Shown: positions 31,437 through 40,275, numbered from the stretch's first letter. The stretch: 64,000 bases of DNA from an uncultured Collinsella sp. (GCA_905199225.1 CAJKFS010000003.1:26782-90781); one strand, 5' to 3'. A program made the numbers and translations. Notes: generated from the letters alone by a model not told the origin.

Positions 31437-32733
31437 CCTCACCAGCCGCCTCGCCGCATCTGAGTCCGCATCGTCCACCATCCTCGCCAAGGATCGAACG
31501 CTTTCCTGCGACACCCGCCAGACGGGACTCAACAACAACGCACTTGTGATCGGCCCCTCGGGAGCCGGCAAGACCCGAAACGTCCTCAAGCCCAACCTGC
31601 TGCAAATGAACGCAAGCTACATCGTGCTCGACACCAAAGGCACGCTCTGTCGCGAAGTGGGACCCGTGCTGGCAGCCCACGGCTACCGCGTGCAATGTCT
31701 CAACTTCGCCGACCTCAACACCGTCCCGGCCCTTGCGCCCGGCATCGAGCGCTGCGGCTACAACCCCCTGAGGCACATTCGCCGCAAGGCGGACGGCAGG
31801 CCCAACCAGCAGGACATCCTCTCGGTGGCAAAGGCCATCTGCCCCATCGAGGACAACAACCAGCCTTTTTGGGATCATGCGGCGGCAAACCTGCTGTCGT
31901 GTCTTATCGCCTACGTCACCGAACAGCTACCCGCCGACGAGCAGACGATCAGCTCGGTCATCAAGCTGATCGAGCACCTGCAGGACGGTGCCACAGGTCG
32001 ATTGTTTGACGACCTGATCACGACCGACCCCCAAAGCTATGCCCTCTCGCTATGGCGGCGCTACGCCATTACGCAAAATGCCGAGCGCATGCACGCGAGC
32101 ATCGTCGGCATCCTTGCCGAAAAGGTCATGTGTCTGGGATTCGACGGTGCGGCACAGCTCTATCGTGAGTGCCATCAGGTGGACTTCGCTTCCATGGGAC
32201 ACACCCCCTGCGCCCTGTTTGTAACCGTGAGCGATATTGACCGCAATCTCGATCCGCTGACCGGCCTCTTTATTTCGCAGGCGTTTATGGGCCTCATTCG
32301 TGAGGCCGATAGGCAGCCCGACGGCAGCCTGCCCGTGCCCGTGCGCTTTATGCTCGATGACTTCGCAAATCTGCAGATCCCCCAGATCGACAACGTGCTC
32401 TCGATTATCCGAAGCCGCAACATCTGGGCAACGCTGCTGCTGCAGTCGACCAACCAGCTCGATGCGCTCTATGGCGAGGCACGCGCACGCTCCATCATGG
32501 GCAACTGCGACACGCATCTGGTGCTGGCGCTCCAGGATCCCGAGAGTGCCCGGGTGTTTTCCGACCGCGCCGACGCGCTGCCCAGCACGCTCATGGCGAC
32601 GCCGATCGATCGCTCGTGGCTCTTTGTGCGCGGCTGCACTCCCGAACAGGTCGAGCGCTTTAGGCTCGAAGACCATCCGCTCTACGGGGAGCTGCCCGAG
32701 GCGCAGCGAGGCCATGCGGAGGCCGAAATCTAG
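31429..32733 (+). CDS. VirD4/TraG-like ATPase lacking the membrane domain
   Basis: A 434-residue P-loop ATPase. Walker A is ALVIGPSGAGKTRN (about residue 40), VLDTKGTLCREVG matches the DPKGE motif of coupling proteins, Walker B is RFMLDDFANLQIPQ (about 305), and LLLQSTNQLDALYG is the downstream sensor region. TraG/VirD4 proteins feed DNA-protein complexes into type IV secretion pores. This one begins almost directly with the ATPase core and has no transmembrane helices, so it is soluble. It overlaps the ClpP-like gene; no relaxase, VirB gene or integrase is nearby. Confidence 0.8.
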   Translation: MSNLTSRLAASESASSTILAKDRTLSCDTRQTGLNNNALVIGPSGAGKTRNVLKPNLLQMNASYIVLDTKGTLCREVGPVLAAHGYRVQCLNFADLNTVPALAPGIERCGYNPLRHIRRKADGRPNQQDILSVAKAICPIEDNNQPFWDHAAANLLSCLIAYVTEQLPADEQTISSVIKLIEHLQDGATGRLFDDLITTDPQSYALSLWRRYAITQNAERMHASIVGILAEKVMCLGFDGAAQLYRECHQVDFASMGHTPCALFVTVSDIDRNLDPLTGLFISQAFMGLIREADRQPDGSLPVPVRFMLDDFANLQIPQIDNVLSIIRSRNIWATLLLQSTNQLDALYGEARARSIMGNCDTHLVLALQDPESARVFSDRADALPSTLMATPIDRSWLFVRGCTPEQVERFRLEDHPLYGELPEAQRGHAEAEI

Positions 32734-32807
32734 GCGCAGGGTTCTCGCAGCGCGCGGCGCCCCGGCGATGTTCCACAAAGGCCGTGCACCCCGGGACCAC
32801 GGCAAAG

Positions 32808-32842
32808 CAAAGGGGCCCGCATCCGATAGGATACGGGCCCCT
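32808..32842 (-). terminator. Terminator of pgi (also ends the island operon)
   Basis: GGGGCCCGCATCC pairs with GGATACGGGCCCC, one wobble, between the convergent ATPase gene and pgi. A second closely related hairpin is at 29307-29344. Confidence 0.8.
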
Positions 32843-32874
32843 GACTATAAGGCGCGATGCGTTAACAGCAGCGA

Positions 32875-34569
32875 CTACTTGCAGTGAGCGCGGTAGAACT
32901 CGATGAGCGCCTGGGTCGAAGCGTCCTGCTCGGCCCTGGCGGCGTCGTCGTGGAAGGCCGGGGTGATCTGCTTGGCAAGCTGCTTGCCCAGCTCGACGCC
33001 CCACTGGTCGTAGGAGTCGATGCCCCAGACCGTGCCCTCGACAAACGTAATGTGCTCGTACAGGGCGATGAGCTCGCCAAGCGCGAACGGGGTCAACGTG
33101 TCGCCGAAGATCGAGGTCGTCGGGCGGTTGCCCTCAAAGCAGCGGGCCGGGACGATCTGCTCGGGCGTGCCCTCGGCGCGCACCTCATCGGCCGTCTTAC
33201 CAAAGGCGAGCGCCTTGGTCTGGGCCAGGAAGTTGCCCAGGAACAGCTCGTGGACATCCTGGCCGCTGTCGGTTGCGGGGTTGGCGGTATTGGCGAAAGC
33301 GATAAAGTCGGCCGGGACCACCACGGTGCCCTGGTGCAGCAGCTGGTAGAAGGCGTGCTGACCGTTGGTGCCGGGCTCGCCCCAGAAGATCTCACCGGTG
33401 TCGGAGGTCACGGCGCTGCCGTCCCAGCGGACGTGCTTGCCGTTGGACTCCATGGTGAGCTGCTGCAGGTAGGCCGGGAAACGGTGCAGATACTGGCAGT
33501 ACGGCAGCACGGCGTGGCTCTTGGAACCGAAGAAGTTGACGTACCAGACGTTGAGCAGGCCCATCAGCGCGACGGCGTTGTTCTCGAGCGGCGTGTTGCA
33601 GAAGTACTCGTCGATGGCATGGAAGCCCTCGAGGAACTGCTGGAAGCGCTCGGGGCCGAGCACGATGATCAGCGACAGGCCCACGGCGGAGTCGACGGAG
33701 TAGCGGCCGCCGACCCAGTTCCAGAAACCGAAGGCGTTGGCGGGGTCGATACCGAAGGCCTCGACCTTCTCGAGTGCGGTGGAGACGGCGACGAAGTGCT
33801 TTGCCACGGCCTCGGCGTTCTGCTCATCGGACCCGTCGATGGCACCCTGAGCCTTGAGCTGCTCGAGCATCCAGGTCTTGACCTCGCGGGCGTTGGTGAG
33901 GGTCTCGAGCGTGGTGAAAGTCTTGGAGACGATAATCACGAGCGTGGTCTCGGGATCGAGGCCCTTGAGCTTCTCTGCCTGATCGTTGGGGTCGATGTTG
34001 GAGATGTAGCGGCAGTCGATACCGGCGTCGGCATAGGGGCGCAGAGCCTCGTAAGCCATGACCGGGCCCAGGTCGGAGCCGCCGATGCCGATGGACACCA
34101 GATGCTCGATCTTCTTGCCGGTAACGCCCTTCCACTCACCGGAGCGCACGCGCTCGGCAAAGGCATACATGCGGTCGAGGACCTCGTGCACGTCGGCGAC
34201 GATATCCTGGCCGTCAACGATGAGCTGGCCCTTCTCGCTTGCCGGGCGGCGCAGCGCGGTGTGCAGGACAGCGCGGTCCTCGGTGGTGTTGATGTGCTCG
34301 CCGGAGAACATGGCGTCGCGGCGCTCCTCGAGCTTCACCTCGCGGGCAAGATCGCACAGCAGCTTGACGGTCTCATCGGTCACCAGGTTCTTCGACAGAT
34401 CGAAGTGCAGGTCACCGGCGTCAAAGCTCAGCTTGTTCACGCGCTCGGCATCGGCGGCGAACCAGGCCTTGAGGTCGATACCCTCGGCCTCGAGCTTCTC
34501 CTGATGGGCCTCGAGTGCCTTCCAAGCGGCAGTCGACGTAGCATCGATAGGTGCGGCAACAGTTGCCAT
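32875..34569 (-). CDS. pgi: Glucose-6-phosphate isomerase
   Basis: A 564-residue glycolytic enzyme interconverting glucose 6-phosphate and fructose 6-phosphate. LVSIGIGGSDLGPVMAYEAL and VIIVSKTFTTLETLTNA are the SIS phosphate-binding regions, FGFWNWVGGRYSVDSAVGLS the family signature and GIDSYDQWGVELGKQLA the C-terminal signature. The length suits the longer bacterial type. The ATG at 34569 follows GAGG. Its 3-prime end is duplicated 3.5 kb away, marking the boundary of the island downstream of it. Confidence 0.94.
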   Translation of the reverse strand: MATVAAPIDATSTAAWKALEAHQEKLEAEGIDLKAWFAADAERVNKLSFDAGDLHFDLSKNLVTDETVKLLCDLAREVKLEERRDAMFSGEHINTTEDRAVLHTALRRPASEKGQLIVDGQDIVADVHEVLDRMYAFAERVRSGEWKGVTGKKIEHLVSIGIGGSDLGPVMAYEALRPYADAGIDCRYISNIDPNDQAEKLKGLDPETTLVIIVSKTFTTLETLTNAREVKTWMLEQLKAQGAIDGSDEQNAEAVAKHFVAVSTALEKVEAFGIDPANAFGFWNWVGGRYSVDSAVGLSLIIVLGPERFQQFLEGFHAIDEYFCNTPLENNAVALMGLLNVWYVNFFGSKSHAVLPYCQYLHRFPAYLQQLTMESNGKHVRWDGSAVTSDTGEIFWGEPGTNGQHAFYQLLHQGTVVVPADFIAFANTANPATDSGQDVHELFLGNFLAQTKALAFGKTADEVRAEGTPEQIVPARCFEGNRPTTSIFGDTLTPFALGELIALYEHITFVEGTVWGIDSYDQWGVELGKQLAKQITPAFHDDAARAEQDASTQALIEFYRAHCK

Positions 34570-34768
34570 AGAGTCCTCCTCAGCATACGGGCGCACGCCT
34601 CCATGCGCCCGGACATTCAGATGCCACTATTCTAGCGCAGGTCAAGACTATAATCAGCGAGCGTTGCCAATCGGCCCCCAAACGGCAACCGACCAAATAG
34701 GGATAGGTTTATTTTGGCAGGTCAAACGCTTTACCAATCAAAAATAACCCGTCTTTTTATGCCAAATA

Positions 34769-35293
34769 TTAGGCCGCGGCACACACGCTGCCGAGCAACT
34801 CGCGCAGAGGAGACCCAATGCCCTCAAGCAATTCGGGAGCGATAATGGCAAAAACGGGAACCTCGCCGGCTCCCGCGACGGCAGGCACCTTGCCCTCCGA
34901 GACAATACATCCATAAGGGACAAAACCGTCTTCGCCGGCATCGAGCGCCGCCATGCGACGCGCGAGTTCGCGCGCAAAGCCGGCAGTATCGGCATCGCCG
35001 ATCGCCAGGACAAAGTCCACGCCTTCGTCGGTCGCCAGGGCCACGGCTTCGTCGATCAGCTCGTCTCCCCCGTCGCCCTCAACCGAGCCGCAGCGAAAAA
35101 GCACGCGCTCGAGCAGAGCTCGATCAAGCGAGCTGAGTGCCGCCGAGACGAGCTCATCACGCGTATGTTTGTCACCGCCTAGCACCACCAGCGCCTTGGT
35201 GCCGCCGTAGTGAGCGACCAATCGTCCGCACCAGCGAGCCACGTCTCCATCCGCAACAAGGCGTGTCGGCATACCAAACCCATAATTGACCAT
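34769..35293 (-). CDS. Half-length iron-containing alcohol dehydrogenase-like protein
   Basis: A 174-residue protein resembling only the N-terminal nucleotide-binding domain of group III alcohol dehydrogenases (normally about 380 residues). VNYGFGMPTRLVADG starts the fold, TKALVVLGGDKHTRD is the first dinucleotide strand, and ALATDEGVDFVLAIGDADTA is the second. The His-rich iron-binding C-terminal domain is absent, and the usual GGGS loop reads IGDAD. It may be a decayed enzyme or a repurposed domain. The ATG at 35293 has a GTGGAA ribosome site; 35344 is an alternative start without one. Confidence 0.6.
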   Translation of the reverse strand: MVNYGFGMPTRLVADGDVARWCGRLVAHYGGTKALVVLGGDKHTRDELVSAALSSLDRALLERVLFRCGSVEGDGGDELIDEAVALATDEGVDFVLAIGDADTAGFARELARRMAALDAGEDGFVPYGCIVSEGKVPAVAGAGEVPVFAIIAPELLEGIGSPLRELLGSVCAAA

Positions 35294-35486
35294 CGTTTCC
35301 ACAACCCTTCCGTGCATGTAGGTGGCACCAATCGCTAGGCTCATGCTACGAAGCGAGGTTTTCCGAGCTGTTTCACACTCTTTAGGGCTGCGTTAAATAC
35401 CCGATGCAACCGCACGACCATACCTACCAAAACAAACCAGTCCCTTTTTGACAGGTTTTGACGATGTCCGGACGAGCGGGTATTAT

Positions 35487-35517
35487 CGAACAGATATTCG
35501 ATAAGAACATGTGTTTG
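35487..35517 (+). promoter_or_regulatory. Two LexA-type SOS boxes
   Basis: CGAACAGATATTCG (35487-35500) and GAACATGTGTTTG (35505-35517) each match the GAAC-four-bases-GTTC pattern of Gram-positive LexA sites with one mismatch. They lie just before the Y-family polymerase start, as expected for SOS control. Confidence 0.65.
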
Positions 35518-35531
35518 ATGAAAGGACACGG

Positions 35532-37037
35532 ATGGCGCACGAGCAGCACACCTATATCTGCATCGACCTCAAGACGTTTTATGCCAGCGTCGAGTGCGTC
35601 GACCGTGGGCTCGATCCGCTCACCACCAACCTGGTCGTTGCCGACGAATCGCGCGGGCGCACGACCATCTGCCTCGCCATCACACAGGCTATGAAGGACT
35701 TAGGGATTCACAACCGCTGCCGCCTATTTGAGATTCCCGATGGCATCGACTACATCACGGCCGTACCGCGCATGCAGCATTACATGGAGGTGTCGGCGAA
35801 AATCTACGGTATCTATCTGGAATACGTCAGCCCCCAGGACGTGCACGTCTACTCCATCGATGAGTGCTTTATCGACGTGACGCCCTATCTGGACCTCTAT
35901 CACACCGATGCGGAAGGGCTCGCCTGCACGCTGCGCGACGAGGTCTTGGCGCGCACCGGCATCACGGCGACGGTCGGCATCGGCCCCAACCTATTCCAGG
36001 CCAAGGTAGCGCTCGATATCACCGCCAAGCACGTACCCAGCCGCATCGGCATACTCGACGACGAGACCTTTCGCAAAGAGATCTGGCCCCATCGTCCCAT
36101 CACCGATATCTGGGGCATCGGCCCCGGCGTGGCAGCACGACTCGAAAAGTATGGCGTCTACGACCTGATGGGCGTCGCCGCGCTCGACGAGAACCTGCTC
36201 TACGACGAGCTCGGCGTCAATGCCGAATATCTCATCGACCACGCCTTTGGGCGCGAGCCGACAACCATCGCCGATATCCAAGCCTATCGCCCGCAAGCAA
36301 CTTCGACCACCACAGGACAGGTGCTCTCGAAGGGTTATGCCTACGAGCAGGCCTACACCGTCTTGCGCGAGATGGTCGACAACGCCGTGTTGGACTTGGT
36401 CGATAAGCACGTGGTCTGCGACAGTATCTCGCTCTTTGTGGGCTACGCGAGCGAGCGCGCTGACATACGCAGGCTTGATGCCAGCGGTACTGCACAATAT
36501 GTGGACGGATGCGGACACCTGCGCTCGAGTACGTCGAGCATCGAACCCACCGCAACCGCCGGCCCCGAGCTCGCGCCCCGTGCTCCCAAGCCCGTCCAGC
36601 GCGATGACGAACGGCGCCGCCTGGTGCGCGAAGCGCAGGCAATCGATGGCATCTTTGTGGGAGAGCATGGCGGCAAACCGCGTGGTGGCTATGCCGCGCT
36701 CTTTGCGCACTCCAACGCCTCGCGCAAGCTGCCCGAGCGCACCAATTCGTTTAAGAAGATCATGGGCTATTTCGATGAGCTCTGGGCGCAGACTGTCGAT
36801 CCCAAACGACCGGTCAAGCGCATCAACCTGGGCTTTAGCAATCTTGTGCCCGAGGAATTTGCCACCATCGATCTGTTCAGCGATATCGAGGCCGATGAGC
36901 GCGAGCGCGACCTGGCGCGCGCCGTCCTGGCTGTGAAAGGCAAGTACGGCAAGAACGCGCTCGTCAAGGGATTAAGCTTTACCGCCGGCGCCACCGCGCG
37001 CGAACGCAACGACCAAGTTGGAGGACACCGTGCCTAA
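35532..37037 (+). CDS. Y-family DNA polymerase (UmuC/DinB-like)
   Basis: A 501-residue translesion polymerase. TYICIDLKTFYASVECVDRG carries the first metal Asp, YSIDECFIDVTPY the catalytic Asp-Glu pair, and ATVGIGPNLFQAKVALDITA and DIWGIGPGVAARLEKYGV the palm/thumb helix-hairpin-helix. The little-finger domain is interrupted by a Pro/Ala-rich insertion around residues 335-365. It copies across damaged bases. The start at 35532 follows AAAGGA. Two LexA-like boxes upstream and an overlapping YolD-like gene downstream are the usual UvrX-type mutagenesis arrangement in Gram-positives. Confidence 0.88.
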   Translation: MAHEQHTYICIDLKTFYASVECVDRGLDPLTTNLVVADESRGRTTICLAITQAMKDLGIHNRCRLFEIPDGIDYITAVPRMQHYMEVSAKIYGIYLEYVSPQDVHVYSIDECFIDVTPYLDLYHTDAEGLACTLRDEVLARTGITATVGIGPNLFQAKVALDITAKHVPSRIGILDDETFRKEIWPHRPITDIWGIGPGVAARLEKYGVYDLMGVAALDENLLYDELGVNAEYLIDHAFGREPTTIADIQAYRPQATSTTTGQVLSKGYAYEQAYTVLREMVDNAVLDLVDKHVVCDSISLFVGYASERADIRRLDASGTAQYVDGCGHLRSSTSSIEPTATAGPELAPRAPKPVQRDDERRRLVREAQAIDGIFVGEHGGKPRGGYAALFAHSNASRKLPERTNSFKKIMGYFDELWAQTVDPKRPVKRINLGFSNLVPEEFATIDLFSDIEADERERDLARAVLAVKGKYGKNALVKGLSFTAGATARERNDQVGGHRA

Positions 37038-37455
37038 ACCCAAACAACAGCCCATGCGCCCGCCGACCGCCTTCGAGCGCCTGGCGGACCCCGAGGGCAG
37101 ACGCCGCGCAGCCGACCCCAACCTCACTGCCAACGGTGCCGTGCGCGCCAACCGCGCCGCACAGTTTATGCCCTTTGCCGCCCTCACGGGATACTACGAA
37201 CTCGTGCGCAAGCAGGAAATCACCGTCGAGCAAAAACGTGAGCTCACGGAAGAAAAAGCCCTCGAGCTTTCGCAAAAGCTCGAGGGCCTCAAACGCGGCG
37301 ACTTGGTGCGCGTCACCTATTACGATACGTACGGCTATCGTAGCCGCACGGGCATTCTCGACGAAGCGTTACCCGCATTCAAGCTGCTCAAACTCAGGGA
37401 TATCGCCATCAACTTCGACGATATCCAGGACATTGAGCTACGCGGACGAGCCTAG
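37030..37455 (+). CDS. YolD-like family protein
   Basis: A 141-residue protein with RANRAAQFMPFAALTGYYEL (about residue 44), matching the AKQFMPFxAL motif of YolD-like proteins that accompany Y-family polymerases on plasmids and phages. The C-terminal part is a small beta domain (VRVTYYDTYGYRSRTGILDE). The GTG at 37030 lies six bases after GGAGG and inside the end of the polymerase gene, an eight-base overlap, so translation is coupled. The molecular role of YolD proteins is unknown. Confidence 0.75.
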   Translation: MPKPKQQPMRPPTAFERLADPEGRRRAADPNLTANGAVRANRAAQFMPFAALTGYYELVRKQEITVEQKRELTEEKALELSQKLEGLKRGDLVRVTYYDTYGYRSRTGILDEALPAFKLLKLRDIAINFDDIQDIELRGRA

Positions 37456-38621
37456 CGACGAGAACGCTTGCGCAAGACGAGAGCAATGCCAAGCACTGCG
37501 GCAGCTGCAACCAGCAATCCCAAGACCAGCGTGAGGGTCGAGTCGCCAGCGCGAGGCAGCGAGCCGTCCTTCGGAGTCTTCTTAGCGGTCGTCGTGACGG
37601 TGGTCGTGGTGCTGCTCGACTGGTCGTTGCCACCCGTCTGGCTGCCGCCAGGCTGATCGCCGCCACCCGGCTGCGAAGGATCGGTGGGTTCCGTCGGATC
37701 CGGAGTACCGGGATCAACCGGATTCTCCGAATTCTCCTTGCGCTGGATCCAGACCTGGCAACCATAGAACGGGTTGGCGGTACCAAGGCACAGACCCTGG
37801 TTGGTCACCGCAAAGGTGCGCAGACCATGGTTATACGGATCGTTAAAGCCATTGGTCGTCAGCGTCGTAAAGTTCACGCCGTCCTCGGTCACATACATAT
37901 CAAAGCCGCGCTCGGCATCGCGCAGGTAACACATGCACGTAAGGACACTCTGCAACTTCTTGAGGTTCTCCTCGCTCAGCAGCTTATCGAGCGCATCCTG
38001 AATATCGCTCGGCAGCTCGGTGCCATAGGCATCCTCGTACTGCTGCTTAAGGCTCTCATAGCTATCGAGCATGTCCTGATACTGGTCGGCAAAGGACTTG
38101 AAGTACGCGATCTCGCCATCGATCTTCTGGACATAAGCGGCGTCGTCCTCAAAGTCCTGGGACATCGTCGCGGCCTGATCGCAAAGACCGCCCGCGGCAT
38201 CCTCCAGCGCATCGCTCAGATCGCCAAAGCCCTTAGCAACCTCGGTCTTCTCGTCATCGACATCGACGGCCTTGTTTGAATCATCAACCTCAGCAGCTTC
38301 GTTCGAATCATCGACCTCGACGGCCTCGTTTGAATCATCGTCCGCAAGCGTGTTCACGGGAACGATGGGGTCGTCAGGCGATTTCTTGTCGAGCAGGTGA
38401 TCGAGCAGGTCCCTAAGGCGCTGAACCTGAGAGTCCCACTCCTCGGGCGTCATATCGATAATGTCGCCATTGGAGAACTGGCCGATCGGCTCAAGCAGGC
38501 TCGCGGTATCAAAGGTACCGATATACAGCTTGCCGTCGAACTTCTGCATGCGCCAAATGTACTGGTTCTCGTTTCGGCCAAAGCCCGAAGTCAGGCCGGA
38601 AATACCGCCCTCGGGGAACAT
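37452..38621 (-). CDS. Surface protein, C-terminal part after the frameshift, with sorting signal
   Basis: A 389-residue frame that continues the propeller body (WRMQKFDGKLYIGTFDTA). It has an acidic threefold repeat (DDSNEAVEV, DDSNEAAEV, DDSNKAVDV), a long helical region, a Pro/Gly/Thr-rich wall spanner and LPRAGD followed by a hydrophobic helix and KRSRR. That is a sortase-type anchor with Ala in place of the usual Thr. It has no credible start of its own; the ATG at 38621 is internal. Confidence 0.6.
   Translation of the reverse strand: MFPEGGISGLTSGFGRNENQYIWRMQKFDGKLYIGTFDTASLLEPIGQFSNGDIIDMTPEEWDSQVQRLRDLLDHLLDKKSPDDPIVPVNTLADDDSNEAVEVDDSNEAAEVDDSNKAVDVDDEKTEVAKGFGDLSDALEDAAGGLCDQAATMSQDFEDDAAYVQKIDGEIAYFKSFADQYQDMLDSYESLKQQYEDAYGTELPSDIQDALDKLLSEENLKKLQSVLTCMCYLRDAERGFDMYVTEDGVNFTTLTTNGFNDPYNHGLRTFAVTNQGLCLGTANPFYGCQVWIQRKENSENPVDPGTPDPTEPTDPSQPGGGDQPGGSQTGGNDQSSSTTTTVTTTAKKTPKDGSLPRAGDSTLTLVLGLLVAAAAVLGIALVLRKRSRR
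38258..38338 (-). repeat. Three 27-bp coding repeats in the surface protein gene
   Basis: Three tandem 27-base units encode nine residues each, with variants of DDSNEAVEV. Copy number could vary by slippage. Confidence 0.65.
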
Positions 38622-40003
38622 GTCGGTGGATCGCCAACGACGAGCTCCATGTTCTCGTCCTTGTCCATGCGATAGATGTTAACCGACTGCTCAAGATTGG
38701 CATTCACAAACGAGCAGTCAACGCCACCCATGCTGCCCTTGCCGCCCTCTTCGGTGTTGGATTTGTTGAACAGGATGCGCTCGAGGGCAATCTCCTCGTC
38801 GTTGTATTCACCGATATAGAGGTAGTCGTTGTAGACGATGAGGTTGGCAGCGCCAGAACGGGTACGGGCAGGACCGATGCCAAAGCAGTACTTTGCACCG
38901 TCCGTCTTCTGATCGCCGACAATGGGAGTCCACGAATAGCTGCCGTCGGCATTCTTGTCGCCACGGACCATGGCAAACGACTGCATGGAATTATCATCGG
39001 GAGCGTTCTCGGGCGTACCGGTGCAGATGGTCGCATAGAGATGGCCATTGTACGAGACCATATCCCAAATGGCGCCGCCGTAGATGCTGTCCTGATAGCG
39101 AATCGCCGGATAGCCAAACAGCGTCTCCGAGTTGGCAATCTCGGTGAAGCTGTCCTGGCCCTTCGAGGGGTCAGACGACGTCAGGATTGTCGACACAAAA
39201 TTACCGTTCGCGTCTTTACCCACATTACTGATGACGAGCTGGCCATCATGGACGCACATGCCGCGGATACCGGTAGAAATGCCCTGCTTGTAGGCAGCAC
39301 CGTAATCCTGCATGCTCGAAAGGCCCTGATAGACAACTTTGTACTCATCCGTCTTAGGATCGATCTCGTATACAGCAGGCAGGCCGCCTTTGCCGTCATT
39401 GGTCCTGACGCTGCCGCAGAAATAGAGCTTACCCTTATAGCTCACGGCATTGCGGAACAAAGGAGCGACGCCGTTGAGCGATTCAGAGAGTAGCAGCTTG
39501 GTCTCACCGGTCTTGGTATTGATCTTGACCAAGATGCCGCCGCTGTCCTTGTCGGCCGTGCCGTCCTCCTTCTGCTGTCCATAGAAGAAGGTACCGTTAA
39601 ACATGGCCTCCAGCGTCAGGCGCATGGTTTCGACATCAAAGGAATCGCCCAGCGTGCTGTTCATGAGCGTCAGCGTGTTGCCCATCGCCGCATAGCAGGT
39701 GCCCACATAAAGCCAGTCACCATAGCTCGCAGCCGCCCAAGTGTAGCTCTGGCCGCGATCGCCTTCGTTGTTGGCCGTATTACCATCGGCGCCCGGAACG
39801 GCAACGGCACCGTTACCCTGGTAGTCGACGATGCCATCCGGCTGCGACGTTCCTACCGTAGGATGCGAGAGCTTCTCAAAGGAATACCCATTTCCCGCAT
39901 TGTAGGTAACGGCACCCGATGCGTCTTCGGCGTGCGCCGGCAGCGGCGATACCAAGATAGCGGCAAGCGCTGCCACCAAGCCAAGTGTTCCCACTCGTCT
40001 CAT
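38591..40003 (-). CDS. Secreted surface protein, N-terminal part before the frameshift
   Basis: A 470-residue frame. A signal peptide (RRVGTLGLVAALAAILVSPL, cut after AHA) leads into repeated strand motifs such as YGDWLYVGTCYAA, YKGKLYFCGSV, YNGHLYATICTG and YNDYLYIGEYNDE, a pattern of propeller-like blades. The last 12 residues after VVGD are out-of-frame translation. No catalytic motif was recognised. Confidence 0.65.
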   Translation of the reverse strand: MRRVGTLGLVAALAAILVSPLPAHAEDASGAVTYNAGNGYSFEKLSHPTVGTSQPDGIVDYQGNGAVAVPGADGNTANNEGDRGQSYTWAAASYGDWLYVGTCYAAMGNTLTLMNSTLGDSFDVETMRLTLEAMFNGTFFYGQQKEDGTADKDSGGILVKINTKTGETKLLLSESLNGVAPLFRNAVSYKGKLYFCGSVRTNDGKGGLPAVYEIDPKTDEYKVVYQGLSSMQDYGAAYKQGISTGIRGMCVHDGQLVISNVGKDANGNFVSTILTSSDPSKGQDSFTEIANSETLFGYPAIRYQDSIYGGAIWDMVSYNGHLYATICTGTPENAPDDNSMQSFAMVRGDKNADGSYSWTPIVGDQKTDGAKYCFGIGPARTRSGAANLIVYNDYLYIGEYNDEEIALERILFNKSNTEEGGKGSMGGVDCSFVNANLEQSVNIYRMDKDENMELVVGDPPTCSPRAVFPA

Positions 40004-40093
40004 AAGGTTATAGCCTCCCCTGTCCTAAAGCCCAGTTTTAGCATTCTTCATTTCTGTCCACGGTTAATTGCAATCTGAGCACAGCAATAATCA

Positions 40094-40109
40094 GTGTATA
40101 AATATACAC
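40094..40109. promoter_or_regulatory. 16-bp perfect palindrome upstream of the surface protein gene
   Basis: GTGTATAAATATACAC is a perfect palindrome in an AT-rich 270-bp intergenic stretch that otherwise shows no gene. It could be an operator for the divergent or downstream promoter; the binder is unknown. Confidence 0.35.
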
Positions 40110-40275
40110 CTGTAATTTTTTGGACGGGTTCATAGATGCTCGATTGGTAGCGAATTCCGCGCAAACCGTCACCAAACTCCACTTTTGCCGCATCTAAAGG
40201 TTATTTTTGCGCAAATTTTTGGATGCCGATAGTCACAATGGGCAGGAGGCTGGTACCCACCGGAGAGGGCAACGC

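Larger units (their letters stand above)
37452..40003 (-). pseudogene. Frameshifted LPxTG-like surface protein (whole gene)
   Basis: The two reading frames at 38591-40003 and 37452-38621 are one gene of about 850 residues broken by a single missing base near 38632. Before the break the protein reads ENMELVVGD; restoring one base in the CC run of the coding strand (GG at 38632-38633) continues into PTDMFPEGGISG in the second frame. The whole has a signal peptide, a beta-propeller-like body, a helical acidic segment and an LPRAGD-type sorting signal. It may be a true mutation, phase variation or a sequencing error. Confidence 0.7.

Noticed and set aside
32884..34635. Plus-strand frame of over 580 codons opposite pgi
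   Set aside because: It is antisense to a complete, well-conserved pgi; the Val/Leu/Gly/Asp-rich composition is an artefact.
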